This document shows, in pieces, positions 17,804-26,434 of a DNA stretch of 64,000 nt. The DNA lies in assembly GCF_020532705.1 (NCBI RefSeq), contig NZ_JAJAVD010000004.1:186001-250000 (forward strand). The letters run 5' to 3'. The stretch comes from Methylobacillus caricis. Its GTDB lineage: Bacteria; Pseudomonadota; Gammaproteobacteria; Burkholderiales; Methylophilaceae. The position numbers and the translations under genes are program-made. The notes beneath the pieces were generated by a model. The model saw only the letters and a program-made list of their open reading frames with translations. It had not been told where the DNA came from and made no database searches. Each line of letters opens with the position of its first letter. Positions within the stretch are counted from its first letter, which is position 1.

Positions 17804-19477
17804 ATGGCATTCGAGCTTGAGCATGACTGGCAGGCGCACTTGGCAACACCACGCGCTCGCGTGGGCGAGCGTGCCAAGACGCACCTGCTGATCCTGCTCT
17901 GCATCGCCTGGATTTTTCTTGGCTTGGTCGGCCACGAACCATGGAAACCTGATGAAGCCCAAACCATCAGCATAATCAAGGCCATGATGCATGGAGATCA
18001 GTTGCTCAGCCCACTCGCTGCGGGGCAGACAAGCATTGAATATCCACCGCTGTACTACTGGAGTGCCGCAGCATCTGCCAAACTGTTTTCTGGTTGGCTA
18101 CCCATGCATGATGCAGCCCGCCTGGTTAATGGCCTCTGGATGTCCGTTACCCTGCTCATGATCGGCATGCTGGGACGGGAAGTGTGGGGAACCGGCATCG
18201 GACGGCAAATCACCTTCATATTTATCGCATCGCTTGGACTGGTCGCAGCAGCACACTTATTGATGCCGCAAGTGGCAGCCCTGACCGGCCTGTCTATGGG
18301 TTTGTATGCCCTGGCCTTGGCCAAGCGCCGCCCTTTTCGCGCCTCGGCCCTGCTAGGTTTGGGCCTGGGCATCAGCTTTCTGTCCACGGGTCCGGCTACT
18401 GCCTTGATTCTTTTAGGCACAATGCTGTTATTACCTGCATTGTTCGTCCAATGGCGCAGCAGGAGCTTTCTTACCGTGAGCGCACTGAGCCTTTTGATGG
18501 CCAGCCCCTGGCTGGCTGCATGGCCCCTGCTGCTAAACTCATCAAATCCTGAACAGCTTGCACATTGGTGGAAAGAGGCTATCACAGGGTCTGCCACCAT
18601 CAATCATTTGTACTTTAGTCGGACACTTGCATGGTTTTCCTGGCCAGCATTGCCTATTGCTGCCTGGGGAGTCTGGCGCTATCGCACTACGCTATTCATC
18701 AAACCCAAGCTGCAGCTGATGCTGGTATTTTTCGCCATCAGCCTGCTGGTGATAGGATTTGCTTTTGATCGCCGTGAGATCCACGCCTTGCCCTTGCTGT
18801 TGCCATTGGCTGCCCTGGCTGGCGGCAGTGTAGAAACACTGAAACGTGGTGCGTCCGGCGCGCTGGACTGGTTTGGCATGCTGCTGTTCGGCATCATCGG
18901 CTTTCTCACATGGCTGGGCTGGTTTGCCATGACAACAGGTACGCCAGCAAAAATCGCTGAACGCATGCATTATCTTGCGGCCACACAAGAAGCTCACATC
19001 AACCTGCTGGGCTTAGTTGCAGCCATCACGGTGACCATTATCTGGTTGTTCATCATTGCCAATAGCAAACGTTCCAACAGGGGCGCTGTGACAAACTGGG
19101 CGGTCGGCATGACCATGGCCTGGGGTTTGCTCATGACCCTGTGGCTGCCCTGGATTGATAATGCACGCAGTTACAAGCACGTCATGATGCAGTTGAGTTC
19201 CGCCATGCCTGCAGAACGTTCATGTATCAACAGCTATGGCGTGGGTATGGCGCAAACTGCATTGCTTGATTATTACGACGGCCTACGCCTGCAGCCTCAA
19301 AGTACTCTGAACCAGAGCAATCCGGGATGTGATTTTTACCTGATCCAGGACGAAGGCAGCCGCTCGTCACTGGCACCGGTAGGAGGGTGGGAATTGCTGT
19401 GGGAAGGCAACCGCATCATGGACAGGCGAGAAAAATTCAGGATATTCCAGCGCACATCCAGTTCCGAAGGCAACTAG
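17804..19477 (+). CDS. ArnT/PMT-family membrane glycosyltransferase
   Basis: Integral membrane protein of 557 residues with about ten or more hydrophobic segments. The first periplasmic loop has GHEPWKPDEA and YPPLYYW, which are GT-C signatures of the ArnT/dolichyl-phosphate-mannose family. Such enzymes move a sugar from an undecaprenyl-phosphate carrier to lipid A or another envelope acceptor. The substrate cannot be told from sequence and no arn genes lie nearby, so I do not assign arnT. The stop overlaps that of the convergent ModE-type gene (CTAG). Confidence 0.8.
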   Translation: MAFELEHDWQAHLATPRARVGERAKTHLLILLCIAWIFLGLVGHEPWKPDEAQTISIIKAMMHGDQLLSPLAAGQTSIEYPPLYYWSAAASAKLFSGWLPMHDAARLVNGLWMSVTLLMIGMLGREVWGTGIGRQITFIFIASLGLVAAAHLLMPQVAALTGLSMGLYALALAKRRPFRASALLGLGLGISFLSTGPATALILLGTMLLLPALFVQWRSRSFLTVSALSLLMASPWLAAWPLLLNSSNPEQLAHWWKEAITGSATINHLYFSRTLAWFSWPALPIAAWGVWRYRTTLFIKPKLQLMLVFFAISLLVIGFAFDRREIHALPLLLPLAALAGGSVETLKRGASGALDWFGMLLFGIIGFLTWLGWFAMTTGTPAKIAERMHYLAATQEAHINLLGLVAAITVTIIWLFIIANSKRSNRGAVTNWAVGMTMAWGLLMTLWLPWIDNARSYKHVMMQLSSAMPAERSCINSYGVGMAQTALLDYYDGLRLQPQSTLNQSNPGCDFYLIQDEGSRSSLAPVGGWELLWEGNRIMDRREKFRIFQRTSSSEGN

Positions 19478-19821
19478 ACTGGCAAGAGTAGCTCAGCCAA
19501 AGCGTCAGCATCGGCAGCGATGCTTTTATTTGCCTTGGCTTCCATCTCCCGATAGCGCAACAAAACATCCCTGCCAAACTCGGTAACTTGAGCACCACCA
19601 CCATGACTACCACCTGTCGCAGTTGCTACCAGTGGCTGACGGAAACTCTTATTCATGGCATCCACCAGATCCCAGGCACGCTTGTAAGACATCCCCATGG
19701 CACGTGCCCCAGCCGAAATTGAACCATTACGGTCTATAGCTTCAAGTAGATCGGCCTTGCCTGGCCCTATGGCTACCAGATTCTGATGAGGAATACGAAT
19801 TTTGATACTAATCGCGCTCAT
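19474..19821 (-). CDS. ModE-type winged-helix regulator (HTH domain only)
   Basis: 115 residues matching the ModE N-terminal LysR-type helix-turn-helix: LLEAIDRNGSISAGARAMG, MSYKRAWDLVDAMN and GGSHGGGAQVTEFG. The C-terminal molybdate-binding (molbindin) domains of E. coli ModE are absent, so how it senses molybdate is open. It is divergent from moaA-mobA-mobB-moeA, which suggests control of cofactor genes. The frame stays open to 19914; the ATG at 19821 matches the family start. Confidence 0.85.
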   Translation of the reverse strand: MSAISIKIRIPHQNLVAIGPGKADLLEAIDRNGSISAGARAMGMSYKRAWDLVDAMNKSFRQPLVATATGGSHGGGAQVTEFGRDVLLRYREMEAKANKSIAADADALAELLLPV

Positions 19822-19934
19822 GAGGAATTTCCGTTCACTATCCGATGTCTTAACTTCAACATTGTTTATACACGCTGAAGCACTTACAATCCAGCATCTT
19901 AATGCATACTGCATAAGGCTATAACACCTACTTC

Positions 19935-20942
19935 ATGTTAACTGACGCCCATCATCCTCAACTCATAGACCAGTTCGGCAGAGTGGTGGATTACATCCGC
20001 CTCTCTATCACTGATCGCTGCGACTTTCGTTGCATCTATTGCATGAGCGAGGACATGAGTTTTCTGCCCAGAGACGAAGTGCTGTCACTGGAAGAATGTT
20101 CACGCCTGGTTAAAGCTTTTGTTTCACTTGGAGTCAGCAAGGTCAGAATTACCGGTGGCGAGCCTTTGGTACGAAAAAACGTATTATCCCTGCTTGAAGA
20201 TATAAGCAATCTGCCGGGACTCAAAGAATTGGTCATGACAACCAATGGCTCCCAGCTGGAACACTTTGCAGAACCACTGAAAAAAGCTGGTGTGCGCCGA
20301 TTGAATATCAGCCTGGACAGTCTTGATGCCGAGCGCTTCCGGAAAATTACGCGGGTAGGCGACCTAGGCAAAGTGCTACGTGGGCTTGCCGCTGCAAAAC
20401 AGGCCGGATTCGAGCGCATCAGGCTCAACACTGTCCTGATGCGTGGCGTCAATGATGATGAAGCATTGTCCATGCTCCGGTTTGCCATTGATCAAGGCAT
20501 TGATATCTCCTACATTGAAGAAATGCCATTAGGGGAAGTAGACCACAGCCGTGGATCAACCTATGTCAGCAATGAAACCACACTAAAACTGCTGGGAAAG
20601 CATTACCAGCTTATCAGCAGCATGGAGTCCAGCGGCGGTCCGGCCCGCTACTGGCGCGTACCCCACACCCAGACCCGAGTCGGGTTTATATCTCCACATA
20701 GCCACAACTTCTGCGAATCATGTAACCGGGTACGTATCACCTGCAAGGGCGAACTGTTTTTGTGCCTAGGCCAGGAAGACAAAATTGATCTCATGCCGCT
20801 CTTACGCAACCACCCAAATGATGACCAGCCTTTGATCAATGCCATCCTTGGTTCCATGCGGACCAAGCCCAAAGGCCATGACTTCGACTTGCGCCGCAAT
20901 GCGCCGGCCGTGATCAGATTCATGTCGCAAACTGGTGGCTGA
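19935..20942 (+). CDS. moaA: MoaA, GTP 3',8-cyclase
   Basis: Radical SAM enzyme that starts molybdopterin synthesis with MoaC. The N-terminal cluster motif CDFRCIYC is near residues 33-40, ITGGEPLVRK follows, and the C-terminal cluster cysteines are in CESCNRVRITCKGELFLCLG. The protein ends in GG, which is needed for activity. 335 residues is normal. It starts the run of cofactor genes and faces away from the ModE-type regulator. No moaC, moaD or moaE is in the window. Confidence 0.97.
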   Translation: MLTDAHHPQLIDQFGRVVDYIRLSITDRCDFRCIYCMSEDMSFLPRDEVLSLEECSRLVKAFVSLGVSKVRITGGEPLVRKNVLSLLEDISNLPGLKELVMTTNGSQLEHFAEPLKKAGVRRLNISLDSLDAERFRKITRVGDLGKVLRGLAAAKQAGFERIRLNTVLMRGVNDDEALSMLRFAIDQGIDISYIEEMPLGEVDHSRGSTYVSNETTLKLLGKHYQLISSMESSGGPARYWRVPHTQTRVGFISPHSHNFCESCNRVRITCKGELFLCLGQEDKIDLMPLLRNHPNDDQPLINAILGSMRTKPKGHDFDLRRNAPAVIRFMSQTGG

Positions 20943-21040
20943 TGCTGTAATTGTATTGAAAATAAAGTAAAATTCCCTTTATCTTGGCGAGGATAGTACT
21001 GCTACTGATGGTGGCAAATCATATCTGAAATGAAAAACTC

Positions 21041-21619
21041 ATGAGTATCACAGGAATTGTATTGGCCGGAGGCAAAGGACGCCGTATGGGAGGCGCCGAC
21101 AAAGGACTTGTCGACTTCCTGGGCCACCCCATGATCGGGCATGTCATCAACCGTATTGCCCCGCAGGTTGACGAGGTCCTGGTCAACGCCAACCGCGAAA
21201 TCGAGCGTTATAAAACATTCGGGCATCGCGTCATTCAGGATGAGATCGCCGATTTTGCCGGCCCTCTGGCAGGATTGCACAAAGGCATGCTTGAGGCCAA
21301 GCATCCGTATATCCTGACCGTGCCTTGCGATTCCCCTTTATTGCCTGCCAACCTTGCCATGCGCCTGATGAATGGCCTGATTGAGCGCGATGCCGATATC
21401 GCCGTCGCCAGGACCGGCATGCAGACTCATCCGGTGTTCTGCCTGTGCCGCCGCTCATTGCTTCCTGGCCTTCAAGCCTTTCTGGATAAAGGTGAGCGAA
21501 AAATGGCGGATTGGATCAGCACCCTGGACAGCATAGACATTTCCTTCACGGACCACTCACAGGCCTTCACCAACATAAACACGCTAGAAGAGTTACGGTG
21601 GCTGGAACAAGCAGCTTAG
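21041..21619 (+). CDS. mobA: MobA, molybdenum cofactor guanylyltransferase
   Basis: 192-residue nucleotidyltransferase that attaches GMP to molybdopterin to give the MGD cofactor. The N-terminal LAGGKGRRMGGADKGL is the GTP-binding loop; VPCDSPLLP holds the metal-binding aspartate. Its presence means the cell makes bis-MGD enzymes such as formate dehydrogenase or nitrate reductase. It overlaps mobB by 22 bases. Confidence 0.96.
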   Translation: MSITGIVLAGGKGRRMGGADKGLVDFLGHPMIGHVINRIAPQVDEVLVNANREIERYKTFGHRVIQDEIADFAGPLAGLHKGMLEAKHPYILTVPCDSPLLPANLAMRLMNGLIERDADIAVARTGMQTHPVFCLCRRSLLPGLQAFLDKGERKMADWISTLDSIDISFTDHSQAFTNINTLEELRWLEQAA

Positions 21620-22161
21620 ACGCCTACCAATTTCCCAAACCGCTACTCGGATTTTGCGCATACGGTAGCGGTGCAGGCAAAACAACCTTGCTCACCAGCC
21701 TGATCCCTGTCCTGATTGGGCGAGGCATCAGGCTATCCATCATCAAGCATGCGCACCACAAATTTGATATTGACCAGCCCGGCAAGGATAGCTATCGCCT
21801 GCGCGAGGCAGGAGCAGTACAAACCCTGGTGGCATCCAATATCCGTTGGGCCTTGATGACGGAACGCCACCGCATTGCAGATAAAAAAAATAGCGAAGTA
21901 GGACTGGCAGAACTGCTGCCTGAAATTGATAGCGATATGGTCGATCTGGTGCTGATTGAGGGCTTTAAGCAGGCTAAGATTGACAAGATTGAAATCTACC
22001 GCCCCAGCCTTGAGTATCCATTATTGGCTTCGGATGACAAGAGCATCATCGCAATTGCTACTGATGCGCCTTTGGCTCACCACCTGCCCACACTGAATTT
22101 GAACAACCCGGAAAACATTGCCGACTTTGTCATGCAATGGATGAAAGTATCAACCCAATGA
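21598..22161 (+). CDS. mobB: MobB, molybdopterin-guanine dinucleotide adapter
   Basis: GTP-binding accessory protein. The P-loop is YGSGAGKTTLLTSL near residues 22-35, and IIKHAHHKFDID follows. The GTG at 21598, behind AGAAGAG and overlapping the end of mobA, gives 187 residues with the P-loop at the expected distance; the open frame extends to 21511 but would lie deep in mobA. The 3' end couples to moeA through ATGA. Confidence 0.92.
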   Translation: MAGTSSLDAYQFPKPLLGFCAYGSGAGKTTLLTSLIPVLIGRGIRLSIIKHAHHKFDIDQPGKDSYRLREAGAVQTLVASNIRWALMTERHRIADKKNSEVGLAELLPEIDSDMVDLVLIEGFKQAKIDKIEIYRPSLEYPLLASDDKSIIAIATDAPLAHHLPTLNLNNPENIADFVMQWMKVSTQ

Positions 22162-23417
22162 GTAAGAAATCTCTGTCTGAAATCAGTTGCCAAGATGATT
22201 ATGATCCTAATTCCATGCCCGTCAGCCAGGCCCGGGATTTCATTCGGGATTATCTGACACCGATTACTGAAACCGAGACCCTGCCACTCAAGCTGGTGCT
22301 TGGCCGCATACTGGCGGGTGACATTGTATCTCCCTGCAATGTGCCCAATCACAACAATTCCGCAATGGATGGTTATGCTTTTCATAGCCATGATGCAGCA
22401 GCCAATTCACTAGAAATAATAGGCACTGCCTTCGCAGGCAAGCCATTTGACGGTGTAGTCAAAACTGGGGAATGTGTACGCATCATGACCGGCGCAGTCA
22501 TTCCGTCCGGGACAGATACGGTAGTGATGCAAGAGCGCGTGCTCACAGAAAACAATCGCATATCCATGACAGAGGTACCAAAACCAGGTGCCAACGTTCG
22601 GCTTGCGGGAGAAGACTTGAAGCAGGGTGAAACTGTATTGCCTCAAGGTCGCAGCCTCCGCCCATCCGATATCGGCCTGATTGCATCATTGGGCATAGGG
22701 GAAGTCACCGTTTATCGCAAACTGCGGGTTGCTTTCTTTTCTACCGGAGATGAACTGATCAGCATCGGACAACCCTTGCAGGAGGGACAGGTCTACGACA
22801 GCAACCGCTATACCCTGCATAGCATGCTGAGCAAGGTAAATCTCGACATCCTTGACATGGGCGTGGTACCGGATGATCCGCAACGCCTGGAGCAAGCACT
22901 GATAGATGCCTCGCGGCAGGCAGATGTCGTGATTACCAGTGGTGGGGTTTCAGTAGGCGAAGCAGATTTCATGAAGTTGCTGCTCGAGAAACTGGGCCAG
23001 GTGGTTTTCTGGAAAATTGCCATGAAACCAGGCCGGCCACTGGCATATGGCAAGGTAGGAAATGCCCATTATTTTGGCCTGCCAGGCAATCCAGTCTCTG
23101 TGATGGTCACGTTTTACCAGTTTGTGCGCGACGCCCTGCTTTACATTATGGGCCAGCAAAACCTGCAACCTCAACCTTTACTCCAGGTAATCTGCACTGA
23201 AGACATTCGCAAGCTTCCTGGCCGTACAGAATTTCAACGCGGCATCCTTTATACCGATGAAAAAGGTACATGGCGGGTCAGGCCAACAGGCAACCAGGGT
23301 TCAGGTATATTGCGCTCCATGTCAGAAGCCAACTGCTTTATCGTATTGGATGATGACACAGGTAATCTGCCGGCAGGCACCAAAGTACAGGTACAGGTTA
23401 TGGAAGGCATTTTGTAA
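22158..23417 (+). CDS. moeA: MoeA, molybdopterin molybdenumtransferase
   Basis: Inserts molybdate into adenylylated molybdopterin. Hallmarks are NNSAMDGYAF, IMTGAVIPSGTDTVV, SGGVSVGEADF and GLPGNPVSVMVTF. From the ATG at 22158, which overlaps the mobB stop as ATGA, it has 419 residues, the usual size; an earlier in-frame ATG at 22137 lies inside mobB. It completes the moaA-mobA-mobB-moeA run. Confidence 0.96.
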   Translation: MSKKSLSEISCQDDYDPNSMPVSQARDFIRDYLTPITETETLPLKLVLGRILAGDIVSPCNVPNHNNSAMDGYAFHSHDAAANSLEIIGTAFAGKPFDGVVKTGECVRIMTGAVIPSGTDTVVMQERVLTENNRISMTEVPKPGANVRLAGEDLKQGETVLPQGRSLRPSDIGLIASLGIGEVTVYRKLRVAFFSTGDELISIGQPLQEGQVYDSNRYTLHSMLSKVNLDILDMGVVPDDPQRLEQALIDASRQADVVITSGGVSVGEADFMKLLLEKLGQVVFWKIAMKPGRPLAYGKVGNAHYFGLPGNPVSVMVTFYQFVRDALLYIMGQQNLQPQPLLQVICTEDIRKLPGRTEFQRGILYTDEKGTWRVRPTGNQGSGILRSMSEANCFIVLDDDTGNLPAGTKVQVQVMEGIL

Positions 23418-23468
23418 GCAACTGCACTAATGTAAGTGTAAGCGCAGTTGCTTATCAGGGCCTTGCTC

Positions 23469-24362
23469 TTACTTTAGTTTTTCGAGGTATTTGGTTAAAT
23501 CCACCTTTGTCCCTTTTGTAAGATCTATCTTGTCTGTTGAGATCAACAAATTGTATTGAACCCATGCGCCCTTGGCTCTGGTCCAGTAGATCACACCTCC
23601 CTGAAACCTGCTCTGTCGGCCGCTGCCCTTGCGTGGTTCTTCATCCGAGACTGGATAGCCCAACTTGCCGCGCTCCCATCCAAGCGTCGCCCACTGATTA
23701 CGAATAGAGCCCGTTACTGACCATGCTCCCGTCTTGGAAGTCCAGTAGATTGATCCTCCCTCAAAATGGTTATAGCGTCCAACACCGTCTGGAGTGCTTC
23801 GCTCGTCAGTAAGTGGTCTACCAAGGAAACCATTGACGCCTCCCAATGCTGCATATTTAGCACCAATTGCACCTGAAACAATGAACTCGCGACGAACGCA
23901 CTCTACAATATGGTTGAAATTCATCTGGATCACGGAGGGAAATGCTGCCCGTCCGCCATGCTCACCCAACCCGCCGATGAAATTGGATACGCTGTTCAAT
24001 ATCTTGCTCGCCACATTGGCAATTGCACCATACTCCTGCCCGAATATGCTGGCAGCCTCTGTGACCAAGCCCGTATCAAACTGAGGATTGCCCTGGATTT
24101 GTACTCGCGTCTGCCACTGAATCAAGGTGCCCTGATTATCAAAATACATATCAAGCTGGCAATGATCGTCCTTGGCTGCCCCTCTAATATGATCAAGTTT
24201 GGTAAATAACTGTAGCCCCCCGCCCAACGGAGAAGAAACCGTCGGCTTGTAAGTACGATAATTACTGCCTGCAGCTTTATATTCTGCTGCCGTGCGATTC
24301 TTATAGCGCCAGCCGCCCAACCTGCCTCCAAGTTCGTTTAAGTCCAAAGTTATTGTTGCCAT
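23469..24362 (-). CDS. LGFP-repeat protein, function unknown
   Basis: 297 residues. The second half (about 165-270) carries two LGFP repeats: GAKYAALGGVNGFLGRPLTD...FEGGSIYW and NQWATLGWERGKLGYPVSDE...FQGGVIYWT. LGFP repeats are known mostly from secreted actinobacterial cell-wall proteins. There is no signal peptide or membrane segment here. The first half is not a domain I recognise. GGAAGG precedes the ATG. It is divergent from the GntR gene and its codon context and repeats look foreign to a methylotroph core, so acquisition by transfer is plausible. It may be a surface adhesin, toxin cargo or phage-tail-like part; none is supported directly. Confidence 0.75.
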   Translation of the reverse strand: MATITLDLNELGGRLGGWRYKNRTAAEYKAAGSNYRTYKPTVSSPLGGGLQLFTKLDHIRGAAKDDHCQLDMYFDNQGTLIQWQTRVQIQGNPQFDTGLVTEAASIFGQEYGAIANVASKILNSVSNFIGGLGEHGGRAAFPSVIQMNFNHIVECVRREFIVSGAIGAKYAALGGVNGFLGRPLTDERSTPDGVGRYNHFEGGSIYWTSKTGAWSVTGSIRNQWATLGWERGKLGYPVSDEEPRKGSGRQSRFQGGVIYWTRAKGAWVQYNLLISTDKIDLTKGTKVDLTKYLEKLK

Positions 24363-24528
24363 CAGATGCCTTCCGGGGGTAATTAAGGGAAATCAAATAA
24401 TAGTATAATTATAATTATTTGAATATATCTAAAATTGATTCTCTCCCAACCCCAGGATTCCTGTTGTTGCTTCCAGCCCTGGACGTTAATATGCTGCTGG
24501 ACATTCCATACAAGCCTCTTAATCTCCA

Positions 24529-25296
24529 TTGAAGAACATCAAAGACAAATGCAACTGTATCGCCAGCTTGGTCACTCTGGACAAAAGCGCGACAGAACCT
24601 CTATATGCCCAGCTTTACAAGCAGCTTGAAGCTTTGATCCTGAAACAGGAGCTGAAACCCGGCACGCAGCTACCCACTGAAACTGCTTTTGCAGAAGCAC
24701 TGCAAGTCAGCAAGATCACTATCAAGCGCAGTTACATGGAGCTACGCAACCGCAAGCTCATCACCAGCAACCGTAAAGGCGGCACCAGCGTACTCACCCC
24801 GGGACGGCTGGATACCCATATGTTCAAACTGCGTGGGTTCACTCAGGAAATGCAGGAACTGGGCATAACACCCTCCTCAAAAATTCTGGAACAGACGGTG
24901 ATTCAGGATAGAGGCATGGCATCCATGTTTGGCTTGAACTCGAATGCGCCCTTGCTCAAAATAGAGCGCATACGCTATGGCGATGAAAAACCGCTCTCGC
25001 ATGAAGTCGCGTGGTACAACCTGCATCATTTACCCGAGCTAAAATCCACTGATTTGACTGGATCGATTTACCAGGTGATCAACCAGCACTGCAACCATTC
25101 GCTGGACTGGTGTGAGCAAACGGTGGAAGCTGTCTTATCCAACAATATCGAGAATCAGGCTTTCGGCTTTACGTCGCCGCAACCATGCCTGTTGATCAAG
25201 CGGCGCAGTTATTCGCACGATGGTATCCTGCTGGAGTATGTTGAAGGCACTTTCCGCGGGGATGCCTATGCCTACCGAGTCAAAATGAAGGGCTGA
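24529..25296 (+). CDS. GntR/HutC-family regulator with UTRA domain
   Basis: 255-residue repressor. A winged helix (about 25-90: PLYAQLYKQLEALIL, LPTETAFAEALQVSKITIKRSY) precedes a UTRA effector domain (about 110-250) of the kind that binds sugar phosphates or similar small molecules. The start is unsure: the frame opens with TTG at 24529, and a TTG at 24565 is also possible; there is no ATG before the HTH. It lies 23 bases upstream of a PfkB kinase in the same direction, so the kinase substrate or product may be its ligand. Confidence 0.87.
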   Translation: MKNIKDKCNCIASLVTLDKSATEPLYAQLYKQLEALILKQELKPGTQLPTETAFAEALQVSKITIKRSYMELRNRKLITSNRKGGTSVLTPGRLDTHMFKLRGFTQEMQELGITPSSKILEQTVIQDRGMASMFGLNSNAPLLKIERIRYGDEKPLSHEVAWYNLHHLPELKSTDLTGSIYQVINQHCNHSLDWCEQTVEAVLSNNIENQAFGFTSPQPCLLIKRRSYSHDGILLEYVEGTFRGDAYAYRVKMKG

Positions 25297-25319
25297 CGCT
25301 CAACTGGAACAAGGTACCC

Positions 25320-26327
25320 ATGCTGGCAAGCTTTATTGAACAACGCTCACAGAATCCCCGAAAACCACCATCGGCCTTTGTATTGGCCAGCCTGATGGTT
25401 GCTCATGTCTTCTTTGTCAGGCGCTTCCCATCCGCAGGCGAATCAGTGAAAGCCGAGAGGTTTTACTGCGAAATCGGCGGTAAGGGACTGAATGTACTGG
25501 TAGGACTTCATAAGCTTGGCACCCCTGTCGATGGCATCATTCCTGTAGGCAACAATCCTGCCGCCCAATTGCAATATCTCGAGACATTGCAAAAATGGGA
25601 ATTACATACCCCGGAACTACTCAAACTGGGAGAACACAACGGCACTGGGGTAGCGCTCATCAACGATACAGGGCAAAACGAGATCACGCTTTACCCAGGT
25701 GCGAATGCCCTGCTGGATCCCTCCCATATTAGAGCGCACGCATCCCGCATCACACAGGCAGATATTGTCTATGCATCATTTGAAACCCCTGCACCCGCTA
25801 TTACGGAAACCTTTCTTCAGGCAAAGCATGCAGGCCGCCTGACGATCTTGAATCCCTCTCCTTTTCACTCAATTTCACCTGTGTTATTAGCATCCACAGA
25901 CGTGCTCATTATGAATCAGACCGAAGCCGCCGAGTTTTTCCACGTAGATGCCAACACATTCCATCATACGGAAAGCGCCCGGCTTTTCCTCAACCGTATC
26001 TCATTCAATCAGCTACATCCAGGCAAAAGCCTTGTCCTTACCTTAAGCAGCGAAGGAGCAATCACCATACTGGAAAACGGCCAATTTACGGCACATCCGG
26101 CTTTCAGGACCGAGGCCATAGATAGCATTGGTGCTGGCGATGCCTTTGCCAGTGCTTTTCTGCATATGCTGCTTTCAGGGCAATCCATTGAGAAATCCAT
26201 GCAGGCGGGCTGTGCCAGTGCCAGCATAGTGATAGGTACCAGCGGGCTGCTGCATCATCTTCCCACTAATATGATATTGAATTCATTTATAGAGAACCAC
26301 CCACCTATTTCTCCCGGAACTCAATAA
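25320..26327 (+). CDS. PfkB-family carbohydrate kinase (ribokinase-like)
   Basis: 335 residues. The N-terminal GGKGLNVLVGLHKLG is PfkB signature 1, and DSIGAGDAFASAFL near residue 270 is signature 2, with the catalytic aspartate. These ATP-dependent enzymes phosphorylate sugars or nucleosides; the substrate here is not identifiable. AAGG precedes the ATG. It is probably cotranscribed with the GntR regulator. No transporter is attached, which is unusual for a catabolic sugar operon. Confidence 0.87.
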   Translation: MLASFIEQRSQNPRKPPSAFVLASLMVAHVFFVRRFPSAGESVKAERFYCEIGGKGLNVLVGLHKLGTPVDGIIPVGNNPAAQLQYLETLQKWELHTPELLKLGEHNGTGVALINDTGQNEITLYPGANALLDPSHIRAHASRITQADIVYASFETPAPAITETFLQAKHAGRLTILNPSPFHSISPVLLASTDVLIMNQTEAAEFFHVDANTFHHTESARLFLNRISFNQLHPGKSLVLTLSSEGAITILENGQFTAHPAFRTEAIDSIGAGDAFASAFLHMLLSGQSIEKSMQAGCASASIVIGTSGLLHHLPTNMILNSFIENHPPISPGTQ

Positions 26328-26434
26328 AATCGCACTTCCCTCCGTAAATTAATGATTATCTTGATGGTCAAAAATAAGTCTTTCCCATAAGCTCGCATCA
26401 TTAAAATTTAATTGCAGCATTCGGGGGAGACACC

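Noticed and set aside
19822-19934. Possible molybdenum cofactor riboswitch or ModE box upstream of moaA
   Set aside because: I see no Moco-riboswitch-like structured core and no ModE palindrome of the known ATATA type in this short gap.
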